Of a stretch of DNA of 64,000 nt, positions 54,431 through 62,761 are shown piece after piece. The stretch spans positions 558,001 through 622,000 of the forward strand of contig NC_013222.1 of NCBI RefSeq assembly GCF_000024125.1, given 5' to 3'. Source of the DNA: Robiginitalea biformata HTCC2501. Lineage in GTDB: Bacteria; Bacteroidota; Bacteroidia; Flavobacteriales; Flavobacteriaceae. The position numbers and the translations under genes are program-made. Position 1 is the first letter of the stretch. Each line of letters starts with the position of its first letter. The notes beneath the pieces are model-generated. The model did not search any database. It was not told the origin of the DNA and was given only the letters and a program-made list of their open reading frames with translations.

Positions 54431-55249
54431 CTATTTCACTTCCGGATTGATGACAATATCTCCTGTAATTGGTACCACTTCGCCAACGGTGTCACGGATT
54501 GTATAATAAACCTCTTCCCCTGCTACAACCTCTGTCCGCATTGTCGACAAGACACCATGGGTATTTGGAAGTTCTTTTAGGAATAATAGCCAGACCTTAC
54601 CCGGGTTTTTCAATTTGGATTCGTGGATGGAGATTGAAAATTTGCCGATTGAATCCGCTTGGGTTCGTACGCCGGATTCCGCATTGACAACATAGACCCC
54701 GGGGAGCACCTGTCCGCTGTAATCTCGTGCTGTCCCCGAAATGACAAACGCTTCGCCTCGATTTTCACATGCTTCACCAATAGGTAGATACAAATCAATC
54801 ACGCCCGGTCCGGGGGTTAGGGTTGTATCCGGCGCACCCAACACAGGCGGGGGTGGCACAGTTTTTTCCGCGGTGACTTCGAGAGCTTCCTGATCGCGAG
54901 TGGATTTGAGGTCAGTTAGTTGCTCCGGGCTGCAAGAAGCAACCAACAAGGAAGTAAATCCCAGTGCGGCGACATGTTTTCGCCATTGGATTCGAGAAGC
55001 GGATTGGTGAAGAGCAGCAGCCGGAACAATTGTCCTGTCTAATTGGTTTGGGCGAAACCTCCCGCACAGCTTTTTACCAGCATCGAGTTTTTGAGCAATC
55101 TCGGCGTCGGACAAACTGGTAAAGTCAACTACTTCCTTCTCGCACGTTTCGCAGAAGGCACCTTTTTCGGTTGGGGTCATCTCATTCCAATTTTCCCCAC
55201 AAGGTTCAGGGATGCTGATTTTAAAAGCCATATCGGTTTGTTTTTCCAT
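54431..55249 (-). CDS. Membrane protein with N-terminal Cys4 segment and carboxypeptidase-regulatory-like domain
   Basis: A 272-residue protein. The N-terminus has cysteines in IPEPCGENWNEMTPTEKGAF, FCETCEK and KLCGRF, suggesting a zinc-binding site. A single hydrophobic segment follows (HVAALGFTSLLVASC, about 92-106), then a Pro-rich linker. The C-terminal CarboxypepD_reg-like unit reads AFVISGTARDYSGQVLPGVYVVNAE. The arrangement predicts a cytosolic metal site and an exported Ig-like domain. ATG 55249 follows a TTG at 55252. Function is unknown. Confidence 0.75.
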   Translation of the reverse strand: MEKQTDMAFKISIPEPCGENWNEMTPTEKGAFCETCEKEVVDFTSLSDAEIAQKLDAGKKLCGRFRPNQLDRTIVPAAALHQSASRIQWRKHVAALGFTSLLVASCSPEQLTDLKSTRDQEALEVTAEKTVPPPPVLGAPDTTLTPGPGVIDLYLPIGEACENRGEAFVISGTARDYSGQVLPGVYVVNAESGVRTQADSIGKFSISIHESKLKNPGKVWLLFLKELPNTHGVLSTMRTEVVAGEEVYYTIRDTVGEVVPITGDIVINPEVK

Positions 55250-55382
55250 CAAATTGACTAATTGTTAAGGGCAGAACAAGTTGCGATGAGTGAAATGGGC
55301 ATGTGGATGAGTTCCGGGTTATTCCTGGATGCGCAGGGGCTTTGGCAGCATATTTGCAGTGCTTCCAGCAAAATCAACTCCT

Positions 55383-56045
55383 ATGACCCCTCCATTCCTT
55401 CCCGGGCTCAAAACGAAAAGGCCGGGTAACCGGCGCCTGGTGCAACCACTGGTTGGGCTGGCCATCATCCTGATCAGCCTCACCCCCCTGCACGGGCAGA
55501 AGCGGGGCTACCTCCCCGGGCATGTAATTAACCTGGAAGGGGATACCATCCGCGGGCAGGTGCGCGACCGGCATCCCGGGCCTTTTACGGATCTGTATTC
55601 CCGGATCCGGTTTATCCCGAAGGGGAAACGGCGGCGGCAGAAACTGGCCCCCGGGGCCATCCTGGGATACCGGGCGGGCATGCGGGAGTACGTTACCGTC
55701 CCCCTGCGGGAGGAGTCTGCCTTCTTTCGCTTCCGCTACGTGCTGGACCCCGGCGCAGAGCGGGTCTTCCTGCGGGTCCTTAGACGGGACGGGCCGCTCA
55801 CCTACTACCATCGGGAATTTATCCACGACGACAACAGCTACCTGGACTACTTCCCGCTCCTCCACCTGCAGGGCAAACCGAGTATGGTGCGGGTTACCCA
55901 GGGCATCCTGGGCCTCAAACGCAAGCGGTTGATGGAGTACTTCCGGCACTGCCCGGAACTGGTGCGCGCCATCGAATCCAAAGAGCTCAATGAACCGGAT
56001 TCCGTATACGAATTCTACCTGGAGCGCTGTGGGGCGATTCGCTGA
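55383..56045 (+). CDS. Secreted hypothetical protein, 220 aa
   Basis: No family recognised. A basic N-terminus and hydrophobic stretch (LVQPLVGLAIILISLTPLHG) make it exported. The mature part is rich in Arg/Lys/Tyr (RIRFIPKGKRRRQKLAPGAI, RYVLDPGAERVFLRVLRRDG) and beta-strand-like. ATG 55383 is preferred over an upstream in-frame start. It is followed by a terminator at 56112-56139. Confidence 0.65.
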   Translation: MTPPFLPGLKTKRPGNRRLVQPLVGLAIILISLTPLHGQKRGYLPGHVINLEGDTIRGQVRDRHPGPFTDLYSRIRFIPKGKRRRQKLAPGAILGYRAGMREYVTVPLREESAFFRFRYVLDPGAERVFLRVLRRDGPLTYYHREFIHDDNSYLDYFPLLHLQGKPSMVRVTQGILGLKRKRLMEYFRHCPELVRAIESKELNEPDSVYEFYLERCGAIR

Positions 56046-56111
56046 AAGCTCCAGGGGTTTCTCTGTGGTGCTTGGCTGAAGGCAGCCGGGTTATCTAAGT
56101 GATTTCCAGGA

Positions 56112-56139
56112 ATAAAAAAAGCCCCCGAAAGCGGGGGCT
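56112..56139 (-). terminator. Terminator of the 56158-56862 gene
   Basis: GCCCCCG and CGGGGGC pair around AAAG. Read on the minus strand, the stem is followed by a TTTTTTT run, placing it 19 bp after the stop of the minus-strand gene. It may also end the converging plus-strand transcript. Confidence 0.75.
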
Positions 56140-56157
56140 ATCTATTCGCGCAAATGC

Positions 56158-56862
56158 CTACCAGGTCCCCATCACAATCATCAGGCTGTTGCGGACTATG
56201 CGGAATTCGCCCATGGCCGACATGTGGGCCTGCCAGGCGCGGTCAAAGGCGGCACGCTGGCCTTCCGGGACCAGGCCGCGGGTACCCCCCAGGGCCGATT
56301 TCATATCCTTGAAGCCAACTAGCACCCAATGCGTTTCCCCTTTGGACGACAGGCCCATATTGATGGATCCCATGGTCACCAGGCGGTTGGCCGGGTTGTT
56401 CGCCGCGTTGAATTTGGCAAAGGAGGCCGTCATCGCATTGGCATCTTCCACATCCAGCACAAAGAGCTGCCGGAAGGGGTAGGCCCCGTCATCGTCCCCG
56501 TAGGCATCGAGGATGGCGCCGGATAGCGAGCTGTTACTCTTGGAAATCTGCGCATTGATCCGGGTGAGGAAAAGCTGGAAATCCGTGCTTTGCCCGGCGT
56601 CGTACATGCCGCCAAGGGCCTCCTGGGAGCCGGTAAATACCAGCGTATGCGTGTGGTTGTCGCCCGGTTCGTTAAAATGGTTTTCGTACAGCCAAACGGA
56701 AACCCCATCGGGCTTGTTCGCCTTGTAATAGGTGTCTACCATGTTGTAGACCGATCCCACGTCCTTGGATTCAACGGTGAAATTGTACGCGGTAAAATAC
56801 GCGGTTTGCGCCTGTCCGGCCATGGCAACGCACAGCAGCGACAGCAATAGAAATCGTTTCAT
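56158..56862 (-). CDS. Secreted hypothetical protein, 234 aa
   Basis: No family recognised with certainty. The signal peptide MKRFLLLSLLCVAMAGQAQ is clear. The mature protein contains two similar halves of about 100 residues (FTAYNFTVESKDVGSVYNMVDTYYK and LFVLDVEDANAMTASFAKFNAAN), each with an aromatic strand followed by a helix, as in dimeric alpha-beta barrel (ABM/NIPSNAP-like) folds; this is inferred. A strong terminator follows. ATG 56862 is preferred to one nine codons upstream. Confidence 0.7.
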   Translation of the reverse strand: MKRFLLLSLLCVAMAGQAQTAYFTAYNFTVESKDVGSVYNMVDTYYKANKPDGVSVWLYENHFNEPGDNHTHTLVFTGSQEALGGMYDAGQSTDFQLFLTRINAQISKSNSSLSGAILDAYGDDDGAYPFRQLFVLDVEDANAMTASFAKFNAANNPANRLVTMGSINMGLSSKGETHWVLVGFKDMKSALGGTRGLVPEGQRAAFDRAWQAHMSAMGEFRIVRNSLMIVMGTW

Positions 56863-57068
56863 AATCATATGGTTTAGGTTGTTCCCCATAAGGTAGGAAA
56901 TGAAATGATAGGTTTCTGGTTTTCAGGGGGATATATTTCAGGCCGGCATCGGGCTGGATGCGGGTGCTATGGCTGTGGGTGGCTGTGCATGGTTCCGGGA
57001 AATAGACGGAATTCCCGCCCGGTGTTAGTGGCCCCGCTATCGCCAGTCAACAATCCTAAATATTTCAT

Positions 57069-57102
57069 AATGTTTAATGTTTATATATTTTTATTAAACA
57101 TT
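57069..57102. promoter_or_regulatory. AT-rich palindrome upstream of a small ORF
   Basis: AATGTTTAAT and ATTAAACATT, exact reverse complements, flank 14 nt of A/T-rich sequence. They lie in the 321-bp gap between the 56862 start and the 47-codon ORF at 57184. A related AATGTTTAAT lies just upstream of the DoxX-like gene (57813-57822). Confidence 0.45.
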
Positions 57103-57183
57103 AATTGTATATTGTTGAAGTGTTAGAAAGGCGAAATCTTCCACACCCCGGGAAAGAATCCTGCGGACGAAAAGCTTACAACT

Positions 57184-57327
57184 ATGAAAAAGGAAAACTT
57201 TAACCCTACGCAACTGGCAGACATGCACTCAGACGGAGTCCATTTTGATTACCGCAAGAATGCCGGTAGATTTTTTGACCAGCGGCTGCAAGACGCTCGT
57301 CAGATTGCTATTCAATCCCGCATTTAG
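57184..57327 (+). CDS. Putative 47-aa small protein
   Basis: Starting at ATG 57184 the frame runs for 47 codons (opening MKKENFNPTQLADMHSDG, ending QIAIQSRI), ahead of a hairpin terminator at 57385-57414. The charged, evenly mixed composition looks protein-like. No homologue is recognised. The ORF and terminator fill an otherwise unexplained gap. Confidence 0.4.
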   Translation: MKKENFNPTQLADMHSDGVHFDYRKNAGRFFDQRLQDARQIAIQSRI

Positions 57328-57384
57328 GTACCTGCTACTCGGTACCTCAATGCCTGGGGGATCACTTAAGCCCAGTTCCCCCGG

Positions 57385-57414
57385 AAGCCCCGCACCTGGT
57401 GTCGGGGTTTTTTT
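57385..57414 (+). terminator. Terminator after the small ORF
   Basis: CCCCGCAC and GTGTCGGGG form a stem (one bulged T) around CTG and are followed by TTTTTTT. It fits the end of the transcript carrying the 47-aa ORF. Confidence 0.7.
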
Positions 57415-57425
57415 ATGCCAGGATT

Positions 57426-57812
57426 TTATCCAACGGCAATCAAACCGAGGGCGCTGGCAATGAGAAACCCGGAGAGCACTAAAAAGAGCAGGGCGGGAAA
57501 GGAGCGCCTGATGGGATCCTGCACCTTCAGGTGCATGGCCACAGCCCCGGCCATCATCACCGCCATGACGGTTGCCGACGGCAGCGTGAGGGCCGGATAC
57601 CAGATGGAGAGCAAGAGGCCCGTAGCGGCGAGTACCTTAATGGCCCCCACCACATAGACCAGCCCGCCGGTAAGGCCGTAGTTGGCAAATTCTTCTTTCA
57701 TGCTGTTGGCCCCTTCGCCCCTCCAGGAGGTGGATTTATTGAAGCGGAAAAACCAGACGTTTACGATGCTGACAAAAAGAACGATCTTGATGCCAATAAG
57801 CAGATATTCCAA
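57426..57812 (-). CDS. DoxX-like membrane protein
   Basis: A 128-residue protein with four helices of the DoxX-like group (LLIGIKIVLFVSIVNVWFFRFNKST, FANYGLTGGLVYVVGAIKVLAATGLLLSIWYP). Homologues often act in redox or detoxification stress in the inner membrane. It begins with TTG at 57812, which gives the expected membrane-inserting N-terminus. AATGTTTAAT-like sites and a GTTTAG...CTAAA pair upstream may be operator elements. Confidence 0.75.
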   Translation of the reverse strand: MEYLLIGIKIVLFVSIVNVWFFRFNKSTSWRGEGANSMKEEFANYGLTGGLVYVVGAIKVLAATGLLLSIWYPALTLPSATVMAVMMAGAVAMHLKVQDPIRRSFPALLFLVLSGFLIASALGLIAVG

Positions 57813-57947
57813 AATGTTTAATTTTTAGTTGTATAAGCTAAACAATATTTGGATAGGACTGCGTGAAGTTTTTGTTAAGGTCAAAGAAATATTTGAAAAA
57901 GAGCGTGCCGGGGCGGATAAAATGCCCCGCCGACGGGGATCCGGCTC

Positions 57948-58544
57948 CTAGTTTTTCCCGGTAGCTATATCGTCCTCGTGCGTACAGCTCCCATGGGCAT
58001 CCAGGGCCGCCCAGGTGGCTTTTTCGGAAATACGGGTGGCTTCCCGGGCAGCCTGGAGGGAACGGCGCATGTAGTAGTGGATGTCGCCCAACTTGCCGGC
58101 AGCACTCGCCTTTTTGGCGTTTGTGTACATGGTTTCCGCAAAGTCCCGGGCGTCGATGGAAAGGGCCTCCGCCTCGATGGCGTGGGTGATGACTTCGTCC
58201 AGGCCGCAGACCTCGGCGTGGTACTGGGCCTCGGCGGCATAATTCACAGCCTCCTGGGCAGCGGCCAGGGCTTCCCCGGCCAGGAATTCCACCTTTTGGG
58301 CATTGCTACGGCCTTCCGTGTATCGGGCGGCAAAGGCGGCTACCTCGGCATATACCTTCAGGGAATCCGTGAGCTGGTTTACTGTTTGTTCAAATTTGCG
58401 AACATCGCCGATCTCGCTCTTGAAGACGGCGCATTGCTGCTGGGCCTGGAGGGACCCGGCCAGGAAGCCGGCCAACAGGGTCAGGCCAAGTCGTATCCGG
58501 ATAACGGGCCGTTTGCAGGAATCGGGGGAACTCTTGATCTCCAT
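57948..58544 (-). CDS. Secreted alpha-helical hypothetical protein, 198 aa
   Basis: No family recognised. The N-terminus (RIRLGLTLLAGFLAGSLQAQ) is a signal peptide preceded by about 18 residues. The mature chain is Ala/Glu-rich and almost wholly helical (LAGEALAAAQEAVNYAAEAQYH, GKLGDIHYYMRRSLQAAREATRISEKA), with cysteines at both ends (QQCAVF and HGSCTHED) that may form a disulfide. It could be a periplasmic helical bundle. Confidence 0.6.
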   Translation of the reverse strand: MEIKSSPDSCKRPVIRIRLGLTLLAGFLAGSLQAQQQCAVFKSEIGDVRKFEQTVNQLTDSLKVYAEVAAFAARYTEGRSNAQKVEFLAGEALAAAQEAVNYAAEAQYHAEVCGLDEVITHAIEAEALSIDARDFAETMYTNAKKASAAGKLGDIHYYMRRSLQAAREATRISEKATWAALDAHGSCTHEDDIATGKN

Positions 58545-58758
58545 AGTAGGGTTTGTAGGTTACCAATCAATAACTCGCAACCGGGCATTCCCGGTATTGT
58601 ATTTCGTTAAAACGTCCGATTCTTAGGTGAATTGTCCGGAAGCGAAAAAATAGGAGGTTTCTTACAAAAAATAAACACCGTCTGCGGCATTAATCACTTT
58701 AACTGCATCCTCCCAGCACCCCATGCTGACATAAATCATAGTTTGTATCGGGTGGCAA

Positions 58759-58780
58759 GAGTACTTTAGGTGAAGTACTC
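58759..58780. promoter_or_regulatory. Palindrome just before the 58788 gene
   Basis: GAGTACTT and AAGTACTC, a perfect 8-bp inverted repeat around TAGGTG, end 7 nt before the ATG. It could be a repressor site or a translation-blocking hairpin. Confidence 0.45.
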
Positions 58781-58787
58781 CCAATAG

Positions 58788-59888
58788 ATGAAATACGTTT
58801 TCGGCCTCTTGCTATTGATCCACGGGCTCATCCACCTGATGGGGTTTGCCCGGGCGTTCCGTTTGGCCACCATCGAACAGTTTACCCGGGAAATTACCAA
58901 ACCCGTGGGGTTGCTTTGGCTGGTGTCGGGACTTCTGTTCCTGGTGGTGACGGCGCTATTCCTTATGAAAAGAGAAGCCTGGCCCCTGGTGGCGATAATC
59001 GCAGTGGTGCTGTCGCAAATCCTGATCCTGTTCTATTGGCAGGACGCCAGGTTCGGCACCATTGCGAATGTCATTATTGCGGGGGTGGCCATATCCAGTT
59101 TTGTTGCCATAGCATTTGCCAACACGTATCAGCGGGATGTGCGTGCGTCTTCCAGCGCCGCGCCGGTTGAAACCCGGATTATCCGGGAAGAAGACCTGGA
59201 CCACCTGCCCGCGCCCGTGCAGAAGTATCTGCGATATGTGGGGGTCGTTGGGAAAACCAGGGTGCAGGACTTCCGGATTGTATTCGAAGGGGATATGCGG
59301 GGCCGGGACCAGGATTGGTTCCCATTTACCTCCGAACAATTCAATTTTATTCCATCCCCCACCCGCCTGTTTTTTATGAAGGCCCGGGTAAAGGGGCTGC
59401 CTGCCGCCGGCTACCACCGCTACAAAAACGGGAATGCCAGTATGCGCGTAAAAGTATTGTCGCTCTTTCCGGTGGTACACATCGATGACCCGGCCCTCTA
59501 CGCCACGGAAACCGTGACGTTTTTCAACGACCTCTGCCTCTTTGCGCCGGCGGGCCTCATCGACCGGCGCATCACCTGGGAGCCCATCGACCCCCAAACC
59601 GCCCGGGCCACTTTTACCACCCGGGGCACCAGCATTTCAGCCGAGCTGTATTTCAATGACCAGGGCCAGTTGGTCAACTTTTATTCGGAAGACCGAATTG
59701 CCATTGACGAGATGAAAACCTTTCCATTTTCAACCCCGGTGAAAGACTACCAAAAGATCAATGGCCTGAACCTCCCCACCTATGGGGAAGCGGTGTGGCA
59801 TTATCCGGACGGTGCGTTGGTATACGGGAAGTTCCGGTTGCAGAGCGTGGACTACAACCAGAGTGGGGGCAGCGATTCGCCCAGGTAG
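58788..59888 (+). CDS. DUF6544-like membrane protein, 366 aa
   Basis: Three to four N-terminal helices (MKYVFGLLLLIHGLIHLMGFA, LLWLVSGLLFLVVTALFLM, LVAIIAVVLSQILILFYW and VIIAGVAISSFVAIAFA; about residues 1-110) precede a soluble domain of about 230 residues. That domain has HLPAPVQKYLRYVGVVGKTRVQDFRIVFEGDMRG and ends in NLPTYGEAVWHYPDGALVYGKFRLQSVDY. The arrangement fits the DUF6544 group, which has no known activity. A palindrome adjoins its start codon. Confidence 0.7.
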   Translation: MKYVFGLLLLIHGLIHLMGFARAFRLATIEQFTREITKPVGLLWLVSGLLFLVVTALFLMKREAWPLVAIIAVVLSQILILFYWQDARFGTIANVIIAGVAISSFVAIAFANTYQRDVRASSSAAPVETRIIREEDLDHLPAPVQKYLRYVGVVGKTRVQDFRIVFEGDMRGRDQDWFPFTSEQFNFIPSPTRLFFMKARVKGLPAAGYHRYKNGNASMRVKVLSLFPVVHIDDPALYATETVTFFNDLCLFAPAGLIDRRITWEPIDPQTARATFTTRGTSISAELYFNDQGQLVNFYSEDRIAIDEMKTFPFSTPVKDYQKINGLNLPTYGEAVWHYPDGALVYGKFRLQSVDYNQSGGSDSPR

Positions 59889-59908
59889 CCTTCCCATAAA
59901 CCCGAGGG

Positions 59909-59958
59909 AACTGTAACATGTCCGGCGCGAAGCGCTCTTTCTAATAAAGCCTCGCGCA
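59909..59958 (+). repeat. Upstream part of the duplicated M23 segment, copy A
   Basis: AACTGTAAC begins a stretch similar to that at 62712 and at the same 50-nt distance from the ATG. It marks the left end of the duplicated region. Confidence 0.65.
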
Positions 59959-60957
59959 ATGGAACGCTTCCTCTATATTTTTATCCATGTGGGCCTGCCC
60001 CTGCTGGTGTTGGTTGCCCTGCTGCGGATCCGCCCGAAATCCCGTCTGGCCCTGCTGGGCAACAAGGCGTTTTACCTGTTGCTGCTCACCTTTATCTATC
60101 TCTGGGGGCAGTGGCCGCTGGGGGCGAGCCTGTATTTTAAGTATGTGGTGCTGGCGATTTTGCTGCTCTGCCTCTGGAAATTCTTCCGGGCTTGGCCGGC
60201 GGGTGCTTCGCGGAATTCCCGGCCGACTCCCTCGTCTGGCCAAACCGGGCTATCCCAGCAAACCCGAATTTCCGGCATGGAAGGTTTGTGGCCCCGGGGA
60301 GTTTGGCGATGGATCCGGACGGGGTTTGTCCTGCTATTGGCGGGGCTGCTCGCCTACCCGGTGTATCAACTGGTGGCCGGCCGCTCCTATCCGGAAGAGC
60401 CCGTTCAACTCACCTTCCCCCTGCGGGACGGGCACTATTATATCGCCTCCGGGGGTTCGAACCAGATAATCAACAACCACCACCGGGCCAGCACCCCCTC
60501 CCAGCAATATGCACTAGACATCAACAAGCTCGGGAAAATGGGCATGGCCACCACGTCACTGTGGGCCACAGAAAATTCGGCCCACGCCATCTTTGGGGAA
60601 GCCGTTTACGCCCCCTGCAAGGGCCGGGTGCTGGAGGTGAAAGGCGGTGTCCCCGACAACCAGGGCGCCAGCATGGACGTGTCCCCGGAAGACGGTATGG
60701 GGAATTTTGTGGTCCTGGATTGCGACGGGACCATCGTCCACCTGGTGCACCTGCAGCAGAACAGCGTGGCGGTTGCGACCGGCCAGCGCGTTTTGACCGG
60801 TGATCTGTTGGGCCGCGTAGGCAACTCCGGCTTTTCCCAGGAGCCCCACCTGCATTTTCAGGCGGCCCGCTACCAGGCGGATTCTACGCTTGTGGGGGTG
60901 CCGATGGAGTTTGGGGGGCGGACTCCCGTACGGGGCGATGTGGTGCAATTGCCGTAA
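59959..60957 (+). CDS. M23-family membrane metallopeptidase, copy A
   Basis: A 332-residue protein with several N-terminal helices (about 4-22, 36-50, 60-78 and 121-140) and a LytM/M23 peptidase domain (about 150-320). The C-terminal HxH zinc motif is VGNSGFSQEPHLHFQ, and the VYAPCKGRVLEV strand is typical. The usual first HxxxD ligand is represented by QYALDI without an obvious upstream histidine, so zinc binding should be checked. It is nearly identical to the gene at 62762, with the same length and no gaps. Confidence 0.85.
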   Translation: MERFLYIFIHVGLPLLVLVALLRIRPKSRLALLGNKAFYLLLLTFIYLWGQWPLGASLYFKYVVLAILLLCLWKFFRAWPAGASRNSRPTPSSGQTGLSQQTRISGMEGLWPRGVWRWIRTGFVLLLAGLLAYPVYQLVAGRSYPEEPVQLTFPLRDGHYYIASGGSNQIINNHHRASTPSQQYALDINKLGKMGMATTSLWATENSAHAIFGEAVYAPCKGRVLEVKGGVPDNQGASMDVSPEDGMGNFVVLDCDGTIVHLVHLQQNSVAVATGQRVLTGDLLGRVGNSGFSQEPHLHFQAARYQADSTLVGVPMEFGGRTPVRGDVVQLP

Positions 60958-60999
60958 GGTGGTATACGCCCGGTTCCAATCAGCCGGAAACCCTCCGCG

Positions 61000-62118
61000 T
61001 CACATCCGGTACACCATTGCATTGACATTCATCCCGGCCCCCACGGAGGCGAAGATGACGACATCCCCCGCATTTAATTCATGGGATTCCAGGTGTCCCT
61101 TCAGCAGGAGGTCCAATAAGGTGGGGATGGTGGCCACAGAGGAATTCCCGAGCCAGGAGATGGTCATGGGCATCACCCCTTCCGGCGGGGTATCCATGCC
61201 GTAGCTTTCGTACAACCGCTCGAGAATGGCATCGTCCATTTTACCGTTTGCCTGGTGGATCAGGATTTTCTTGACCTCTTCGATAGCGACGCCGCTTTTC
61301 TCCAGGCAGGCCCGGATGGCGCCGGGGACGGTTTCCAGCGCATACTGGTAGAGCTTCCGGCCGTGCATCTTGAGATACAATGCCTCTCCTGCCTTGCTGC
61401 CATCCTTGTCGCCGTCCTTGCTGCTGTCCTTCCCGCCACACTGATACGAGGGGCCCATGTATAACATCCCGGAATGGGTCAGGGTATCCGAGCGGGTCTT
61501 GTGTGCCAGGACCCCTTGGGGCTTCTCGCAGGGCCTGGCCTCCAGGATCACCGCTCCCGCCCCGTCTGAGTAGATGAGGCTGTCCCGGTCGTGGGGGTCG
61601 GAAATCCTCGAGAGCGTATCCGCGCCGATCACCAGGGCGCGTTTTGCGTCCCCGGAGCTCAGGTAATAATGGGCCTGGATGAGGCTTTCCAGCCAGCCCG
61701 GGCAGCCAAAAATCATGTCGTAGGCCACCGTGTCCGGGTTTTTGATCCCGAGTTTATGTTTGACCCGCGCCGCCAGGCTGGGGACCATGTCCGAATGCCC
61801 GCCGCGGGAGGTGACATCCCCAAAGTTGTGGGCCACGATGATGTAATCCAATGCTTCCCGATCCGTACCGGCCGCCTCCAGCGCCGCCTCCGCCGCCCGA
61901 AAAGCGATGTCCGAGGTCTTCAGGTCGTCGGCTACATACCGCCTTTCCCCAATGGTGGTGATCTCCAAAAACTTGTCGATGATTTCCCGGTTGGCCTTCG
62001 CCAGCTTCTTTCCTTCCGGATCCACAAAGGTGTGCTCCAGGAAATCTTCGTTCCGGACTTTCCCCGGCGGGATATACGATCCCGTTCCGGTGATCACATT
62101 ACAAGTGCGTTGAGTCAT
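61000..62118 (-). CDS. 3-oxoacyl-ACP synthase III-like protein with repeat insert
   Basis: A 372-residue thiolase-fold synthase (KAS III family). The triad is visible as the cysteine in YDMIFGCPGWLESL, the histidine in ILIHQANGKM and the asparagine in SWLGNSSVATIP. It primes fatty acid or polyketide-type chains; which one is unknown. A Lys/Asp/Gly/Ser-rich insert (K-D-S-S, K-D-G-D, K-D-G-S, K-A-G-E) is encoded by four 12-bp repeats (61384-61431). It lies opposite in strand, between two M23 copies. An ATG at 62142 is an alternative start. Confidence 0.85.
   Translation of the reverse strand: MTQRTCNVITGTGSYIPPGKVRNEDFLEHTFVDPEGKKLAKANREIIDKFLEITTIGERRYVADDLKTSDIAFRAAEAALEAAGTDREALDYIIVAHNFGDVTSRGGHSDMVPSLAARVKHKLGIKNPDTVAYDMIFGCPGWLESLIQAHYYLSSGDAKRALVIGADTLSRISDPHDRDSLIYSDGAGAVILEARPCEKPQGVLAHKTRSDTLTHSGMLYMGPSYQCGGKDSSKDGDKDGSKAGEALYLKMHGRKLYQYALETVPGAIRACLEKSGVAIEEVKKILIHQANGKMDDAILERLYESYGMDTPPEGVMPMTISWLGNSSVATIPTLLDLLLKGHLESHELNAGDVVIFASVGAGMNVNAMVYRM
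61384..61431 (-). repeat. 12-bp tandem repeat inside the KAS III gene
   Basis: On the plus strand the four units are CTCTCCTGCCTT, GCTGCCATCCTT, GTCGCCGTCCTT and GCTGCTGTCCTT, starting at 61384, 61396, 61408 and 61420. In frame, they encode K-x-x-x units. Confidence 0.8.
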
Positions 62119-62195
62119 AGAATTGCGCGATTGGTTGGCCATAAAATTAAATAATGGCTCAGAAAGTGGCCTCCCTAATCTGCCGCTAATGGCTC

Positions 62196-62203
62196 CAAAA
62201 GTA
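62196..62203 (-). promoter_or_regulatory. -7 box of the KAS III-like gene
   Basis: TACTTTTG on the minus strand matches TAnnTTTG. It is 53 nt from the ATG at 62142 and 77 nt from 62118. The 317-bp gap between 62119 and 62435 otherwise shows no gene. Confidence 0.5.
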
Positions 62204-62435
62204 CAGAGGCCAGGCAGCATTTGGGGGACCTCTCAAAATTAGGGAATTAGGGGGCGGCGTGCCTGTAAATTCTTAAAAAATATCAGAGCGTGTCCTTTGG
62301 GTGGGTGTTCGGGCTAGGTTTTGGCAATCAAAACGACCAACCGAGCCCTGCAGCCCTATGGCGAGGTGAATGACGATCCGGATGATGGCGACAACTAATC
62401 CGTAGCGTCCATTCAATTCCTTTTATCTTAGGGGA

Positions 62436-62627
62436 ATGAAACGAACCGTCGTTTTGTTCCCCTTTTTTTTGTCCTGCTTAGGCCTGGTGCTCCTCGGATG
62501 CCATCCACAGGCAACCGGGCCGGAAACCACAGCATCCGGGTCGGATTCCGTGTGGGCCCGCTATCTGGTACGCTACGAATCCGACTCCGTGGATGCTATA
62601 GAAAAACGCCGGGCCAATCCCCTATGA
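62436..62627 (+). CDS. Small lipoprotein, 63 aa
   Basis: The opening MKRTVVLFPFFLSCLGLVLL ends in a lipobox LLGC, followed by a short Ser/Thr/Gly-rich segment and a charged tail (VRYESDSVDAIEKRRANPL). No family recognised. It lies between the KAS III gene and the second M23 copy. Confidence 0.55.
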   Translation: MKRTVVLFPFFLSCLGLVLLGCHPQATGPETTASGSDSVWARYLVRYESDSVDAIEKRRANPL

Positions 62628-62711
62628 TAAATATCAGACCGTTGCAGCCAGAAGCCCTCCTGCCCAGCTCAACGCGCCAAAACGCTTCCAAAAGGCGCCC
62701 ACCCAACAGAT

Positions 62712-62761
62712 AACTGTAACATCCCCGGCGCCGCGTCCTCTTTTTTATAAACCCGCGCGCT
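62712..62761 (+). repeat. Upstream part of the duplicated M23 segment, copy B
   Basis: AACTGTAAC at 62712 is 2803 bp from its counterpart at 59909, and the two ATGs are also 2803 bp apart, so the duplicated segment includes at least 50 bp upstream. Confidence 0.65.
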
